Below are positions 15,938-22,615 of a stretch of DNA of 64,000 nucleotides, piece after piece. This DNA comes from UBA1189 sp964570685 (GTDB lineage: Bacteria; Bacteroidota; Bacteroidia; Bacteroidales; Bacteroidaceae). The stretch covers positions 33,232 to 97,231 of the forward strand of contig CAZMZC010000003.1 in the NCBI GenBank assembly GCA_964570685.1, read 5' to 3'. How positions within the stretch are numbered: position 1 is the stretch's first letter; every line of letters begins with the position of its first letter. Under the pieces are notes generated by a model. It ran no database searches. It saw nothing but the letters and a program-made list of their open reading frames with translations, and was not told where the DNA came from. The translations under genes and the position numbers were made by a program.

Positions 15938-16700
15938 CATCGAGGCGCTGTACAATGCCAAGATGGAGGGCGTTCAGCGCGAGCGCCACGCCATCAGCCT
16001 GCCGCGAGGATGGAGCGAACTCACCGACGAGCAGCTGCGCTATGTGTTCACCCTACTGGCCATGGGCTGGATGGGCGACACGCTGCAGACCTACTGCCTC
16101 ATGCGGTGGGCTGGGTTCGAGGTCGTGGCCCATCGCACGGCACGCTACTGGATTGTAAGGCACGAGGGCAAGCTGCTGCAGATGGACCTCAACAACCTTG
16201 CGGAAAGCGTAGAGGCGATGGCGTGGCTGGGCGAAACACCCGATACACCTGTGCGCATCAGCACCGTGGAGGGGCACGGGGCTATCAATGCACAGTTACA
16301 CGGACTGCCCTTCGGTGACTACATCCGACTGGAAAACTTCTACCAGGGCTATCTCCTGAGCAAGAACGACAAGGCCGTGGCGGCCATGGCCGAGATACTC
16401 TATCCGGGTGTCGAGGGCGAGAAGATAGAGCCATACGTGGCCTACAACATCATCCAGTGGATGGTGTCGGTCAAGAAACTATTCGCCCGGCTGTGGCCCG
16501 ACTTTTTCCGCCCTGCAACATCCAGCGATGGTACACCGCCCGATATGCGTGCCGTGATGGTGGCCGAGATTCGCGCCCTTACAGGGGGCGACGTCACCAA
16601 GAACAGCACCGTGCTCGCTACCGACACGTGGGATGCCCTCACCGAGCTCAACGAGAAGGCACGCGAGGCACGGGAATTTAATGAGAAGATGAAGAAATGA
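15897..16700 (+). CDS. Hypothetical phage structural-block protein
   Basis: A 267-residue helical protein of unknown function (LSDLEALYNAK-like start, then LPRGWSELTDEQLRYVFTLL). The ATG at 15897 is preferred to an earlier in-frame start because the upstream part lies within the preceding gene. It overlaps that gene by 41 bases and the next small gene by 4. The helical repertoire and position suggest a tail or assembly chaperone, but this is weak. Confidence 0.6.
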   Translation: MRTEKKTEPISLADIEALYNAKMEGVQRERHAISLPRGWSELTDEQLRYVFTLLAMGWMGDTLQTYCLMRWAGFEVVAHRTARYWIVRHEGKLLQMDLNNLAESVEAMAWLGETPDTPVRISTVEGHGAINAQLHGLPFGDYIRLENFYQGYLLSKNDKAVAAMAEILYPGVEGEKIEPYVAYNIIQWMVSVKKLFARLWPDFFRPATSSDGTPPDMRAVMVAEIRALTGGDVTKNSTVLATDTWDALTELNEKAREAREFNEKMKK

Positions 16701-16828
16701 GAGTAATGAAACACGCCATCGTCATCGCCACAGGGCAGCGCGTGATGATCACCGACGAGACACACACCTGGTATGTGGCCGACGATGGACAGATATACAA
16801 ACCGCAAGAAATAGAATTTACCGAATGA
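16697..16828 (+). CDS. 43-residue phage micro-protein
   Basis: A short frame (MRVMKHAIVIATGQRVMITD at the start, ending QEIEFTE) is joined to both neighbours by 4-base ATGA overlaps, which supports real translation. It looks like a small beta-sheet protein. Function unknown. Confidence 0.6.
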   Translation: MRVMKHAIVIATGQRVMITDETHTWYVADDGQIYKPQEIEFTE

Positions 16829-17334
16829 ACGCCAAGAAACTGTTCAATTTCAACGCCTATATGGCACGCCTCACGAGGCAGAACCGCCTGGCCAAGGCCG
16901 AGGGATTCCATCCGTGCAAATGCTCGGGCATAGCACACCTCGAAGGCATACTGGCCAATATGCGTACAAAGAAAGCTTTCGTCTGCTCCTCCGACGTGGC
17001 CGAGGAGAGCACCGTCAACCGTGGCGGTGGCTACTTCAAGCGCCGCGTATTCACCGTCTTTCTCGTGCGACGCTTCAGGGTGGGCGACATGGATTCATAC
17101 GAAGAAGCGCTCGACACGTGCCGCGAACTGATGCGGCAGCTGCACTCCAAGTTCATCGTCGATGAAGCCGACCTGCAGAACGAACTCGTCTTCCTCAACG
17201 TGGGCAACGTCAAGAGCCGCGAGCTGGGCGGCCAGTTCCTCGACAGCGCCACCGGACTCTACTTCACCATCTCGATGGACGAACCGACTGACCTCAGATA
17301 CAACGCAGACGAATGGGATACAACAAGCGATTAG
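16825..17334 (+). CDS. Tail-connector-like protein A1
   Basis: A 169-residue protein. Middle and C-terminal parts (RRVFTVFLVRRFRVGDMDSY, then ELGGQFLDSATGLYFTISMD) share layout with the 21,448 protein (FRSKYHFIIATSTDD, then YYGKLVEFTVNEWP). Each is followed by an HK97-gp10-like partner with a short overlap, so the two pairs look like duplicates of one neck or tail-completion module. The family assignment is tentative. Confidence 0.6.
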   Translation: MNAKKLFNFNAYMARLTRQNRLAKAEGFHPCKCSGIAHLEGILANMRTKKAFVCSSDVAEESTVNRGGGYFKRRVFTVFLVRRFRVGDMDSYEEALDTCRELMRQLHSKFIVDEADLQNELVFLNVGNVKSRELGGQFLDSATGLYFTISMDEPTDLRYNADEWDTTSD

Positions 17335-17789
17335 CCACACCCGAGAGACATAGCGGTGGATGGACCAACTACTCCGAGGCCGTACGCCCCTTCATCGAGG
17401 CGTGGACCGACAAGATGGTGGAGATATGGAGCGACAAGCTGGAGCAGATGAAGATATACGACACCGGCTCCCTTGCAGCTTCGCTCTCCGAAGGTAGCGT
17501 CTCCTTTGGCGACGACCAGATAGACGCCACCTTCAAGTTTCTCCTCTATGGCATCTATGTAGACCTCGGTACGGGCAACGGATATACACGCGGCAACCCT
17601 GGCGACTTGCAGATCCTCAATCCCGCCTACCGACTGGAACACGGACTCACCAATATGCGCAAGCGCCGTCCATGGTTCAACACCCCTTGGTACATATCCG
17701 TGCAGGTGATGAAGGAGAAGCTCGCCTCCATCGCAGGCGACCACTTCGTGGGACTCTTCGATACCCTTGACGAGCGCGAAAGGAAATAA
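17313..17789 (+). CDS. HK97 gp10-like tail-completion protein A2
   Basis: A 158-residue protein. The core LLYGIYVDLGTGNGYTRGN and the later RRPWFNTPWYISVQVMKEKL match the HK97-gp10-like pattern, in which a Gly-rich turn is followed by a PWF or DWF helix. It shares this with the 21,918 protein (HLHYGAGRGYGGSKG, then NDWFNPVLEQHLQQLADIA). It overlaps the A1 gene by 22 bases. Such proteins complete the tail or head-tail joint. Confidence 0.7.
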   Translation: MGYNKRLATPERHSGGWTNYSEAVRPFIEAWTDKMVEIWSDKLEQMKIYDTGSLAASLSEGSVSFGDDQIDATFKFLLYGIYVDLGTGNGYTRGNPGDLQILNPAYRLEHGLTNMRKRRPWFNTPWYISVQVMKEKLASIAGDHFVGLFDTLDERERK

Positions 17790-17827
17790 GACTCATCGTG
17801 TGTTTTACATATTTTGTGTTAGTTACG

Positions 17828-17860
17828 GAGTCGGCCGCAGCGATGCGCCCGGCTCTTTTT
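17828..17860 (+). terminator. Terminator with GCGA-loop hairpin
   Basis: GAG-t-CGG-c-CGCA-GCGA-TGCG-c-CCG-g-CTC is a hairpin with a GNRA tetraloop, followed by T5. It shares the core TCGGCCGCAGYGATGCGYCC with the terminator at 4,986. Confidence 0.75.
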
Positions 17861-17902
17861 ATGGTTTGTTATAAAATTATTTTTAATTTTACAACACAAT
17901 GT

Positions 17903-17949
17903 TTTGAACATTTTGCAAAAGTGTTTAATTTTGCAGAACAGATGTTCTG
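17903..17949 (+). promoter_or_regulatory. Promoter with palindromic operator
   Basis: TTTG (17903-17906), a 19-bp gap and TAATTTTG (17926-17933) form a good Bacteroidales promoter. CAGAAC-AGAT-GTTCTG (17934-17949) is a perfect palindrome at the expected transcription start, suggesting repression of the DUF5678/retropepsin pair. Confidence 0.65.
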
Positions 17950-17996
17950 AATTATTGAAACATCGGGCTAAATTATTTGTTGTATTAACCATTAAA

Positions 17997-18239
17997 ATGT
18001 ACAAGATTATGCTTACAGATGATTACAACTACTTCCTGACTCATCGCGAGGAGCTGTACAAAACCTACCCTGACAGGTATTTGGTTATCAGCAAACAGGC
18101 CATCCGGTATGATGGCACTACATTTGATGAAGCACTGGAATATGGCAACCAGAATTTCGGTGTAGGAAACTTCCTTGTGCAGAAGTGTACCGAGAAGGAA
18201 GAAATTCAGAAATTTTACTCACGAGTAGCCTTCGCTTGA
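17997..18239 (+). CDS. DUF5678-like protein
   Basis: An 80-residue protein (YFLTHREELYKTYPDRYLVI, then FDEALEYGNQNFG) resembling DUF5678. It is followed four bases later by a retropepsin gene. I recall the two families as frequent neighbours. The start at ATG 17997 fits the promoter at 17903. Function unknown. It may be a partner or substrate of the protease. Confidence 0.7.
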   Translation: MYKIMLTDDYNYFLTHREELYKTYPDRYLVISKQAIRYDGTTFDEALEYGNQNFGVGNFLVQKCTEKEEIQKFYSRVAFA

Positions 18240-18243
18240 TACA

Positions 18244-18678
18244 ATGCCCAAACACATCATCACAAAGGAATACGACCACATCTCAAACGTCATTACCAGT
18301 GCCGTCACCATACGCAATCCGCAAAACGGATATGTGCTTGCCACCGAAGCCATTTGGGATACAGGAGCTACACACAGTGTCATCACTCAAGAGGCAGCCA
18401 AGCAATTGGGATTGCCTGTGGTGTCAATGGCCACGGTTCAAGGAGTTGGTGGCCTGATGCAGTCGCCCGTATACCACATCGTGGTTACTATCGACAATGA
18501 GCATATCGACGTATTGGCTACCGAGTGCCACGCACTCACAGCTGATGGGAGAACAGGATTCCTTATCGGAATGGATGTGATAAACAAAGGCGACTTCACC
18601 ATCACCAATGCCGGTGGAAAGACGATGATGAGTTTCCAGATACCCTCGACCCACAAGACGGACTACCGTAACGAATAA
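18244..18678 (+). CDS. Retropepsin-like aspartic protease
   Basis: A 144-residue single-domain aspartic protease. The catalytic segment AIWDTGATHSVITQEAAKQL carries the DTGA motif, followed by LIGMDVINKGDF, the usual hydrophobic-Gly flap-proximal strand. It would act as a homodimer, each copy giving one Asp. Substrates are unknown. It pairs with the DUF5678 gene under an operator-bearing promoter and ends at a terminator, so the two form an independent cassette inserted between structural genes. Confidence 0.82.
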   Translation: MPKHIITKEYDHISNVITSAVTIRNPQNGYVLATEAIWDTGATHSVITQEAAKQLGLPVVSMATVQGVGGLMQSPVYHIVVTIDNEHIDVLATECHALTADGRTGFLIGMDVINKGDFTITNAGGKTMMSFQIPSTHKTDYRNE

Positions 18679-18684
18679 CCCCAC

Positions 18685-18709
18685 AGCCTCCCACCTCGGG
18701 AGGCTTTTT
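18685..18709 (+). terminator. Rho-independent terminator
   Basis: AGCCTCCC pairs with GGGAGGCT (18698-18705), followed by T4C. It closes the DUF5678/retropepsin transcript. Confidence 0.85.
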
Positions 18710-18745
18710 CTTTTCCCATCTCTTTGCCTGTATCGATAATCTTCG

Positions 18746-18753
18746 TATCTTTG
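18746..18753 (+). promoter_or_regulatory. Promoter -7 box (TATCTTTG)
   Basis: TATCTTTG fits TAnnTTTG. The bases after it (TAGTGCCCAATAA) are nearly repeated after the CACCTTTG at 19,500, so the two leaders may share a promoter type. Confidence 0.6.
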
Positions 18754-18780
18754 TAGTGCCCAATAACACGACATAAATAT

Positions 18781-18860
18781 GACTCCCTTTGTAAGGCGTA
18801 ATCCGTAGTCAATCGGGTTGTGGTTTTGTCAACCATTGGGCGCGCCTTTCAAAGGGAGTC
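18781..18860 (+). ncRNA. Rod-like structured leader RNA candidate
   Basis: GACTCCCTTTG (18781-18791) pairs with CAAAGGGAGTC (18850-18860). Inside, AGGCG pairs with CGCCT, CAAT with ATTG, and GGTTG with CAACC, leaving a small T/G-rich loop. The 80-nt rod lies in the 5' leader, 12 bases before the next ATG. It may control translation. It has not been compared with RNA families. Confidence 0.55.
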
Positions 18861-18872
18861 GCCATATATATA

Positions 18873-19229
18873 ATGACAGAGAAACAAATCCTCATAGCAG
18901 ATTCCATGCTGAGATATCTGGCTGGGCATGACAACTGCACCAACACCTTCCTTGTAGACCAGCACCTCATCGACACCTTCGGTTACGAGTCGGGCATGGA
19001 TATAGAGTATGTGAAGCAGAGGATGCGTGACGACTATCACTTGATATCTCCATTGGGCGATGCGTTCATCTCATTGACTCACGAAGGAAGCCGCATGGCT
19101 AAACTCGGTATGAAGAACTATCAGCGCCGGCTCTCATATAAGGAACAGTTCAAGGTGGCAGGCAACCTGATAGGCATAGTGAGCTCGGCTATTGGCATTG
19201 TAGGTTTCATCCTTGGACTCCTACTTTAG
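18873..19229 (+). CDS. Winged-helix-like protein with C-terminal transmembrane helix
   Basis: A 118-residue protein. The N-terminal two thirds (ILIADSMLRYLAGHDN, then DYHLISPLGDAFISLTHEGS) have the look of a winged helix ending in a wing-like LTxEG turn. The last 25 residues form a membrane helix (IGIVSSAIGIVGFILGLLL). Its leader is strongly structured. Function unknown. Confidence 0.6.
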   Translation: MTEKQILIADSMLRYLAGHDNCTNTFLVDQHLIDTFGYESGMDIEYVKQRMRDDYHLISPLGDAFISLTHEGSRMAKLGMKNYQRRLSYKEQFKVAGNLIGIVSSAIGIVGFILGLLL

Positions 19230-19331
19230 CATCTGCCCCAGACGGAAGCACACTATCGCCACGGCTGCTACGATGGCAATGCCTACTATCCACAGGAGCA
19301 CTTGAAAGATACGGTAAAGAAGATTATCCAT
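19221..19331 (-). CDS. 36-residue single-span membrane peptide
   Basis: On the minus strand a frame encodes MDNLLYRIFQVLLWIVGIAI and a second hydrophobic half ending FRLGQMLK. A TATCTTTG box lies 19 bases before its ATG, supporting expression. It overlaps the 3' end of the 18,873 gene by 9 bases. Such peptides can be type I toxins, holin-like or membrane regulators. None can be chosen. Confidence 0.5.
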   Translation of the reverse strand: MDNLLYRIFQVLLWIVGIAIVAAVAIVCFRLGQMLK

Positions 19332-19349
19332 ACAAGTTTGATTTTGCTA

Positions 19350-19357
19350 CAAAGATA
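19350..19357 (-). promoter_or_regulatory. Promoter -7 box for the membrane peptide
   Basis: TATCTTTG on the minus strand (CAAAGATA on plus) 19 bases upstream of the 36-residue frame. Confidence 0.5.
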
Positions 19358-19379
19358 CGCAAGTATCTTCGGCTTTCCC

Positions 19380-19464
19380 ACACCTACGACATTTTTTTAT
19401 CACAGGCTCGACAAAAAATTATCATAGGCGCGACAATTTTTTTTCACACCTGCGACAATTTTTT
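19380..19464. repeat. Four-copy 22-bp repeat array (CGAC)
   Basis: CGAC recurs at 19387, 19409, 19431 and 19453, exactly 22 bp apart. Each copy has the form CAC(A)-CC/GG-T-N-CGACA followed by a run of T or A. It lies upstream of the structured leader at 19,501. The period equals that of the TAACGTTA array at 9,537. Confidence 0.7.
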
Positions 19465-19500
19465 TTCGCAAAGGCTTTGCCAATTCAAAAATTATCCCCA

Positions 19501-19757
19501 CCTTTGTAGTGCCAAATAAAACTTATAAAATAGTAAGTAGTAGCCGCCGACGCAGATGCGTCCACTACGAATGAAGGTGGATTTTTTTATGTCCATACTT
19601 AGCAGATAGCCCGTGATGGGTGATTCTGGTTGCACGAAATAGACGGCTGCTTTTCCGGAAACTTCAAGCGTACTGCGGTACTTACTATGAGTTTTGTTTG
19701 GCGACAACGGAAATGGCAGCCGTTTTTCTGCCTATAACGCCAAACAAGACTCATAGT
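19501..19757 (+). ncRNA. Structured leader RNA ending at a sequestered start codon
   Basis: Starts at a CACCTTTG/TAGTGCC promoter-like box. It contains GACGC-AGAT-GCGTC (about 19,549-19,562), GTAC-TGCG-GTAC, and a 21-base stem (19,684-19,704 with 19,738-19,758, one G-U pair) whose right arm ends on the A of the next start codon. The loop holds GGCAG/CTGCC. A long hairpin covering the start is typical of translational control. The boundaries are estimated. Confidence 0.5.
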
Positions 19758-20030
19758 ATGGACAGAAGTCTAAAAATCGTGACCGGCTACCGATTGCCGG
19801 CACTGGAGGAGCAGAGACGCTCCCTCCGTCTGAAGCAGAGCGCCCGCGAGGCCCTGCAAGTAATCAACCGCATCGTAGGTGAGGAGTTCACCGCCAAGCA
19901 GTGGGGATTCGTCCTCACGCTGTGTGGATTGTTCATCGCCTGCTGCACCACATCGCCGCTGCTCATCGTCACCGCACTGGTGGCTACGGCACTGCAGCTG
20001 CGCTCTATCAGGAAAGGGGGTGAGGCATGA
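19758..20030 (+). CDS. Small membrane protein
   Basis: A 90-residue protein with a basic N-terminal half (RSLRLKQSAREALQVINRIV) and two hydrophobic helices (WGFVLTLCGLFIACC and LLIVTALVATALQL). Its start codon lies in a 21-bp hairpin. The end (KGGEA) is coded by bases that also provide the ribosome site AAAGGGGGTGAGG for the next gene. Function unknown. Confidence 0.6.
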   Translation: MDRSLKIVTGYRLPALEEQRRSLRLKQSAREALQVINRIVGEEFTAKQWGFVLTLCGLFIACCTTSPLLIVTALVATALQLRSIRKGGEA

Positions 20031-20386
20031 CCGCTTTTCTCTATATTCGCAGGTTTTATTCTATCACCAATAAGAAAGGTAAAGAATTTCAGATATGGTT
20101 CCAGCAATTCGACCATACTCTATTCCTCAATGAAGTATCTATGGATGCTTTCTTCGCTGAGATGGAACGGGTAATCCATAAATTAAACGAGAAGTATCCT
20201 CGTTCGGCCAAGCTTTGTGTCCCTCGTTTTCGCAATTCCTCAAGGGTGGATTGTTTTCAGGTATACCCCGAAGACCATCCCGAAAAGATTGTGAGTGAAT
20301 TTATCATTAGACGTGTGTCTGTATTGTACGGTTTGGGAGAACCTGCTGAAGTCAAGGCCTTGATAGAGAAAGGAGGTGAGGTATGA
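20027..20386 (+). CDS. Hypothetical protein, paralogue of the next gene
   Basis: A 119-residue protein. The core FFAEMERVIHKLNEKYPRSA, then KLCVPRFRNSSRV, aligns by eye with the following protein (FSDWMQRLRAFVDKLNDRYK, then ARLAVTHCNNY). Unknown function. Coupled to neighbours by ATGA overlaps with an embedded Shine-Dalgarno. Confidence 0.6.
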   Translation: MTAFLYIRRFYSITNKKGKEFQIWFQQFDHTLFLNEVSMDAFFAEMERVIHKLNEKYPRSAKLCVPRFRNSSRVDCFQVYPEDHPEKIVSEFIIRRVSVLYGLGEPAEVKALIEKGGEV

Positions 20387-20700
20387 AGCGTGTAATGTAT
20401 TCCGTGACCACACTGAAGGGTGGCACCTCAAAGAACAAAGAGGCTCATAACTGGGCCAAGCTGTGGGAGGGGTATGAGTTTCCCACCTCGGAAGACTTTT
20501 CCGACTGGATGCAACGTCTACGCGCTTTCGTGGATAAGCTGAATGACCGTTACAAGCAGGGTGCACGGTTGGCCGTTACCCATTGCAACAACTATCAGTA
20601 TATAACGGTGCATATAGCCTGCCGGCTCGACAGCGACATCGTGAGGTTCCACAATTGCCTGGTACCATTTACCTATAAGAAGGAAGGGGGTAGGGTATGA
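20383..20700 (+). CDS. Hypothetical protein, paralogue of the previous gene
   Basis: A 105-residue protein starting MKRVMYSVTTLKGG. It shares a helix-KLN-Y-strand layout with the gene before it, so the two probably arose by tandem duplication. No family recognised. The operon is translationally coupled throughout. Confidence 0.6.
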   Translation: MKRVMYSVTTLKGGTSKNKEAHNWAKLWEGYEFPTSEDFSDWMQRLRAFVDKLNDRYKQGARLAVTHCNNYQYITVHIACRLDSDIVRFHNCLVPFTYKKEGGRV

Positions 20701-20921
20701 GCAAGAAAAAAGTTTTTGAATCTACTGCGTTTGTCCGCGACATCGATGGTGAAGAGGATTTCCTGTACATCATGATTGATGACCCTGAATTTCATGAGCC
20801 GGAAGAAGGCATCAAGATTCCTCTCCGATTGCTTGAGCAGTTCCATCAATACATTGGTGAACGCATCGACTATCTCAAGCAGCATGGTCTCATCGAGGAG
20901 AAGAAAGGAGGTACCCCATGA
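20697..20921 (+). CDS. Small acidic hypothetical protein
   Basis: A 74-residue acidic protein (DIDGEEDFLYIMIDDPEFHE, then LLEQFHQYIGERIDYLKQH). Unknown function. It ends in KKGGTP, where the codons supply the next gene's AAAGGAGGT ribosome site. Confidence 0.6.
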   Translation: MSKKKVFESTAFVRDIDGEEDFLYIMIDDPEFHEPEEGIKIPLRLLEQFHQYIGERIDYLKQHGLIEEKKGGTP

Positions 20922-21148
20922 ACCGCGAAGACTTGCTGAGTGCCGTAGTTACCCTCACCGAGGATACTTCCTCCCCTGTGGAGAAGCATATCGCCTACGA
21001 GACGATTATAGACTTTATCGGTACCATCACCGACCCCGATACGCAAGAGGTGATAGACCAGTTGTGTGTCGATTGCATGGATGAGACGAAATATTCACGT
21101 GCAGCAGCACAACTTTCGGAATATATTCGTATCTTAGTGCCCGAATAG
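20918..21148 (+). CDS. Small helical hypothetical protein
   Basis: A 76-residue acidic helical protein (MNREDLLSAVVTLTEDTSS, then DTQEVIDQLCVDCMDETKYS). Unknown function. It is the last gene of the ATGA-coupled run. Confidence 0.6.
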   Translation: MNREDLLSAVVTLTEDTSSPVEKHIAYETIIDFIGTITDPDTQEVIDQLCVDCMDETKYSRAAAQLSEYIRILVPE

Positions 21149-21165
21149 AATAGTTTGTTCATTGT

Positions 21166-21369
21166 ATGTGGTCGACAATCATCATAATCAGTCTGGTGGT
21201 GACGCTGGTGTTCAGTGTCATCGGTGTCAAGTGGGAGGAGAACTCCTACAAGGCGAAACCTTGGCGCAATCCTGCCCTTGAGCAGGAAGAGCCTACTCCA
21301 AGACTGAAGCTGATAGCAACCATCATATCTCTGATAGTTGGTGGCTTCGTTTTCTGGCTGCTCTCTTGA
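21166..21369 (+). CDS. Small two-span membrane protein
   Basis: A 67-residue protein with hydrophobic helices at residues 3-19 (STIIIISLVVTLVFSVI) and 48-66 (LIATIISLIVGGFVFWLL), joined by a charged linker. It could be a small membrane effector or lysis accessory. A terminator follows. Confidence 0.55.
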   Translation: MWSTIIIISLVVTLVFSVIGVKWEENSYKAKPWRNPALEQEEPTPRLKLIATIISLIVGGFVFWLLS

Positions 21370-21394
21370 TGCCACATGCATATTTGTCCTTTAT

Positions 21395-21420
21395 AGTCCG
21401 CCCCGTGCGGACTATTTTTG
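21395..21420 (+). terminator. Terminator overlapping a promoter box
   Basis: AGTCCGC (21395-21401) pairs with GCGGACT (21407-21413), followed by ATTTTTG. The same bases give TATTTTTG (21413-21420), a TAnnTTTG box for the next gene. Confidence 0.65.
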
Positions 21421-21447
21421 TATCATCAAATCAAACCTGATACAATT

Positions 21448-21921
21448 ATGGACAAATACGATCATTTTGCCTTCTGTGAGGAGATGGCCCGTAGGCTGGT
21501 CTATGTGCATCACACCGATGAGCGCCCTCGCTTCTTCAAGGCTTTCGGCCTTGAGCGTTTCTCTGCGCTCGATGATGTGCTCTCCTCTGTGGTGGGTCCC
21601 ATCCTCATTGCCATCGACTCGGGCGAGGGAGGCTATGAGCCGAAGGGCGGCAACAACCTGCCGTTCCGCTCGAAGTATCATTTCATCATAGCCACCAGCA
21701 CTGATGACAACCGCCACGAGACGCTGGAGCGTGCCATGGCCGAGGCTCAGGAGCAGTGTCTTGCCGTGGTACATGCGCTGTTTGCCCGGTACCCGACGGT
21801 GAACCGCGATGTGAAGTTCTACCCTGCAGGCCCCATCGGTGACAACTATTACGGCAAGCTCGTGGAGTTTACCGTGAATGAGTGGCCCAGTTACAAACCC
21901 GACAGTTCGTACTTCCTATGA
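21448..21921 (+). CDS. Tail-connector-like protein B1
   Basis: A 157-residue protein (start ATG 21448). The later part FRSKYHFIIATSTDDNRHET, then FYPAGPIGDNYYGKLVEFTV, recalls tail-terminator-like folds and shares layout with the 16,825 protein. It overlaps the gp10-like gene by ATGA, as the A pair also overlaps. Likely a tail-completion or neck protein. Confidence 0.6.
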   Translation: MDKYDHFAFCEEMARRLVYVHHTDERPRFFKAFGLERFSALDDVLSSVVGPILIAIDSGEGGYEPKGGNNLPFRSKYHFIIATSTDDNRHETLERAMAEAQEQCLAVVHALFARYPTVNRDVKFYPAGPIGDNYYGKLVEFTVNEWPSYKPDSSYFL

Positions 21922-22571
21922 ACCGGCAGCGTCCTTCCCTCGACAGCTTCACCATAGCCGACTGGATCGAGGCGCAGCGCTCCATGAGCGACGGCCGTTT
22001 CAAGCAGCTGAAGAGGCTGGCCCGCACGGCAGGCATCGAGATTCCTGCAGCCGTGCGTGGCCGCAATGTGCGTCCGCGCATCACCTTCGAGTTTGATGGT
22101 GGCGAGACCGAGCAGTTCCAGCGCATCCAGGACAGCGAGCGTCTGAAGAAGTTCAATGCCGATGTCGCGGCTTGGGGCAAAGAGGTGGAAGCAGCTCTCC
22201 GCAAGAGTGTAGGCGACAATTTCGGTGAGGGAGCCTTGCACTCCAGCATCGAGAGCTACGTGGCCATGGATAAGCACTACCATGCCGAGGCACGCAGGGT
22301 GGGTTTCCGCTTTTCCCGTCACGGTGTGCACCTCCACTATGGTGCAGGCCGTGGCTATGGTGGCTCGAAGGGTAGTGTGTGGCTCGACAGGCTGAACTAT
22401 GCCCGTCGCACCAACCCCGAATCATTGGGTAAGATGGGCACCGGAGCACGCGAGGCCAACGACTGGTTCAACCCCGTGCTCGAACAGCATCTGCAGCAGC
22501 TGGCCGATATCGCTGCTGATTACTGTGTCGATATGGTGGTCAACACCGACTACCTGTTCCTTTCCTACTGA
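21918..22571 (+). CDS. HK97 gp10-like protein B2
   Basis: About 217 residues from ATG 21918, which overlaps the B1 stop. The C-terminal part GVHLHYGAGRGYGGSKGSVW, then ANDWFNPVLEQHLQQLADIA, matches the HK97-gp10-like pattern and the 17,313 protein. The N-terminal 100 residues are additional. It precedes the tape measure, where tail-completion proteins belong. Confidence 0.68.
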   Translation: MNRQRPSLDSFTIADWIEAQRSMSDGRFKQLKRLARTAGIEIPAAVRGRNVRPRITFEFDGGETEQFQRIQDSERLKKFNADVAAWGKEVEAALRKSVGDNFGEGALHSSIESYVAMDKHYHAEARRVGFRFSRHGVHLHYGAGRGYGGSKGSVWLDRLNYARRTNPESLGKMGTGAREANDWFNPVLEQHLQQLADIAADYCVDMVVNTDYLFLSY

Positions 22572-22615
22572 ACCTTACTACTAAACCTTACCACTTAAAC
22601 CAAAACCTTACTACT

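Noticed and set aside
19380..19464. Possible CRISPR array
   Set aside because: 22-bp tandem period without unique spacers of proper length and without cas genes.
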